From Sebastes aleutianus (lineage: Eukaryota > Chordata > Actinopteri > Perciformes > Sebastidae): a stretch of DNA of 64,000 nucleotides. The translations under genes were made by a program, and so were the position numbers. The stretch covers positions 9,775,719 through 9,839,718 of the forward strand of contig CAKAKS010000038.1 of NCBI GenBank assembly GCA_916700875.1, in the 5' to 3' direction. Numbering within the stretch: the stretch's first letter is position 1; each line of letters opens with the position of its first letter. Of this stretch, positions 62,127 through 64,000 are shown piece after piece. Under the pieces are notes generated by a model that saw only the letters and a list, made by a program, of their open reading frames with translations, was not told where the DNA came from and did not search any database.

Positions 62127-63366
62127 CTAGAAATCACAAATTATAAAGACAATGGGGTCAGGGGAGAAGAGATAATAGAATACAGTTTATTTCTAGTTAA
62201 CGTTGACAAAAATGTCAACAACAACCATAAATAGCGAATTCTGAAGTGTAGATTACGACATCAAAAGGCAGAGCCTTGAGTGAGTAATGAGGATGAGATT
62301 ATAGTAACCTCAATTGGAATAAGTGGGTTTTAACAGTAGATTAACCTGGTGGAGGTCAGAGTGTCCTCTTAAAGCCAACGTTCACCGTACGGCCATTCAG
62401 GAATTTAAATCGCCTGCTTTAAATCCTGGCCAACTTGCGCCGAAGAACTTTTCATTCTGGGTCCAAGACGCCTAAATTACACCAACAAAAATGCAGCCCT
62501 TATACAGAGATTACCCCACAGCTTTACAAGGGAGCAGTTTGACCCTGTGTGTTAGCAATGATTGCATTAGAACAAGTCACAACCAGGGAGAGAGGAAAAG
62601 GTCAGATTAGCAGCACAATACAGCAGGAATCCAAACGCCTTCCTTTCATTGTGTGACGTCAAATCTACAGACTCCAAGGCTCTTTCAGCTACTGTGACTC
62701 TGGAAACCTTTCACTTCAGAGAACAGCACAAGGTTAATGGCCTGTGTCACTATTATTATAATGAAACAGTAATTTGAATTGCAGAGGAAGTGTTTAAGAA
62801 TTCAAACAGCATTCTACAACACCAATCAAATCTATTTCTGAGTGGAAGTGTAAATCTAACATTCAACAACAGGCAACAATGTTTGATCGCATCTTATACA
62901 ACTCACTTCTTGGGGTTAAATTCTACAAACATCATACATGCATCACATGCAGGAACCCAGCTGACTATCCAGTGGTAGAATGTAACCACTGGAAGTACAT
63001 TAACTTTACTTAAGCACAATTTTGACATACTTGTACTTTGAGTATTTCCATTCTCTGCCGCTTTAACACTTTACTACATTACAGAGGGGAACATTGTACT
63101 TCCACTACATTTATTTGACAGCTGTTACTTATTACCTTTTAAATAAAAATCTAAAAAATTATATGCCTATATGATGCAGTACTAATCTTCCCAGCCAATA
63201 GTACACAAAGTATCCAAAATTGACGCCACATTGATGAACTACAACTTTAGAATGTTACATGTATTCATTAGTAATAAAAAAACAGAGCAATGTAATATTC
63301 AATAATAATATAAAACTGAAAGGAGCCATTCTGCATCATGAGTACTTTTACTTTTGATACTTTAAG
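62127..63366. other. herpud2 5' intron sequence
   Basis: No upstream UBL exon is seen. From about 62990 the sequence becomes a common fish repeat rich in TACTTGAGTA-like motifs, continuing past the insertion at 63367 to the window end. Confidence 0.5.
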
Positions 63367-63918
63367 TAGGGATGAACCGATTCAAATTCTTTAGTCCCGA
63401 TACCGATAACAATACCTGGGCTTTGGGTATCGGCCAGGACCGAGTACCAATCCAAAACCAGTGTTTAATTCATTATTATTATATATATATTATTATATTA
63501 TTGAGCTGTATGCCTCACTGTGTGGAAATGACTGGGATCATTCTTTTATGTATAATAAAGCAACATCAGGCTTGACTTAAACATTACTTTCATAACTTTG
63601 TAAAACAAAATGTGACAAATAAATACATAGATATAAATTTACTGAATTGTTATTTATTACTTAAAATAATAAATCGCACACCAGCTACTTGGTAAAACAT
63701 CTTCAAAATTAACAGGAATTACAAATCAAGTGAAAACTTTGTTAATGAAGCAAAAAATTAGTCAAAATTTAAACAGGACTTAAATTCCAGTATATAATGT
63801 ATATAGTATATAAACATAGAACTGAATGGAATAGATCGGCCCCATTGTCACCGATACCAGATCCAGCTATTTGAGTCAGAATCGGCCCGATATCCGATCC
63901 AGTACGAGTGCATCCCCA
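63367..63918. mobile_element. hAT-like MITE with 8-bp target duplication, nested in another repeat
   Basis: Ends TAGGGATGAACCG and GTGCATCCCCA are flanked by ACTTTAAG on both sides (63359-63366, 63919-63926). The interior has CCGATACCGATA/TATCGG motifs. It splits a TACTTTTAC-rich fish repeat. Confidence 0.75.
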
Positions 63919-64000
63919 ACTTTAAGTATACTTTGCTGATAGTAGTTCTGTACTTTTACTCAAGTAACATTAAGAATTCAGGATTTTTAGACTGTTGTAG

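Noticed and set aside
1..64000. CRISPR arrays, operons or prokaryotic defence systems
   Set aside because: The only regular repeats are vertebrate minisatellites and transposon families; gene structure is intron-rich and eukaryotic.

Overview
This window looks like nuclear DNA from a teleost fish, probably a percomorph. The evidence is short vertebrate-type exons with GT-AG introns, dense fish-type MITEs, Tc1, hAT and Harbinger remnants, a tRNA-derived SINE, and abundant microsatellites. The species assignment is inference. Two protein-coding genes are supported, and they converge tail to tail.

Gene 1, plus strand, about 1.4-51.6 kb: slc4a7, the electroneutral Na+/HCO3- cotransporter NBCn1. 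I could chain 26 coding exons with every splice phase agreeing, giving about 1,255 residues. Two alternative first coding exons are visible, 1434-1475 (conserved N-terminus with an EQMRPLL motif, beside GC-box, CRE-like and CCAAT elements) and 10375-10410 (behind a TATA box and a CT tract). Both can join the common exon 2 at 19693 in frame. Other isoform points are a 119-codon serine/proline-rich cassette exon (27125-27481) with an unusual donor, and a C-terminal choice: splicing to a small exon at 50343 adds a PDZ ligand ending ETFL, whereas reading on past 48708 ends at a TAG.

Gene 2, minus strand, about 62.1 kb down to 55.7 kb: herpud2, an ER membrane ubiquitin-like protein. Seven in-frame exons cover the second half of the ubiquitin-like domain, the membrane region and the conserved C-terminus. 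The first exon or exons lie beyond 64000.

The rest is intronic or intergenic sequence shaped by repeats. 1-1.1 kb: AT-rich higher-order repeat upstream of promoter 1a. 1.9-4.5 kb: tandem array of a roughly 400-bp unit broken by insertions. 6.1-6.8 kb: hAT element with a perfect 8-bp target duplication. 16.95-18.16 kb: PIF/Harbinger element. 20.2, 28.1, 33.2, 12 and 39.5-40.3 kb: one hAT-like MITE family. 23.8, 31.1, 46.5, 49.7, 53.5 and 54.9 kb: MITEs, mostly flanked by TTAA. 42.9-44.5 kb: disabled Tc1 transposon. 48.76-49.44 kb: large hairpin MITE just past an slc4a7 splice donor. 57.5 and 60.5-61.2 kb: minisatellites inside herpud2 introns. I see no prokaryotic-type operon, no CRISPR array and no clear undescribed gene system. 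The most informative signals are the hidden alternative first and last exons of slc4a7 and the transposon architecture around them.
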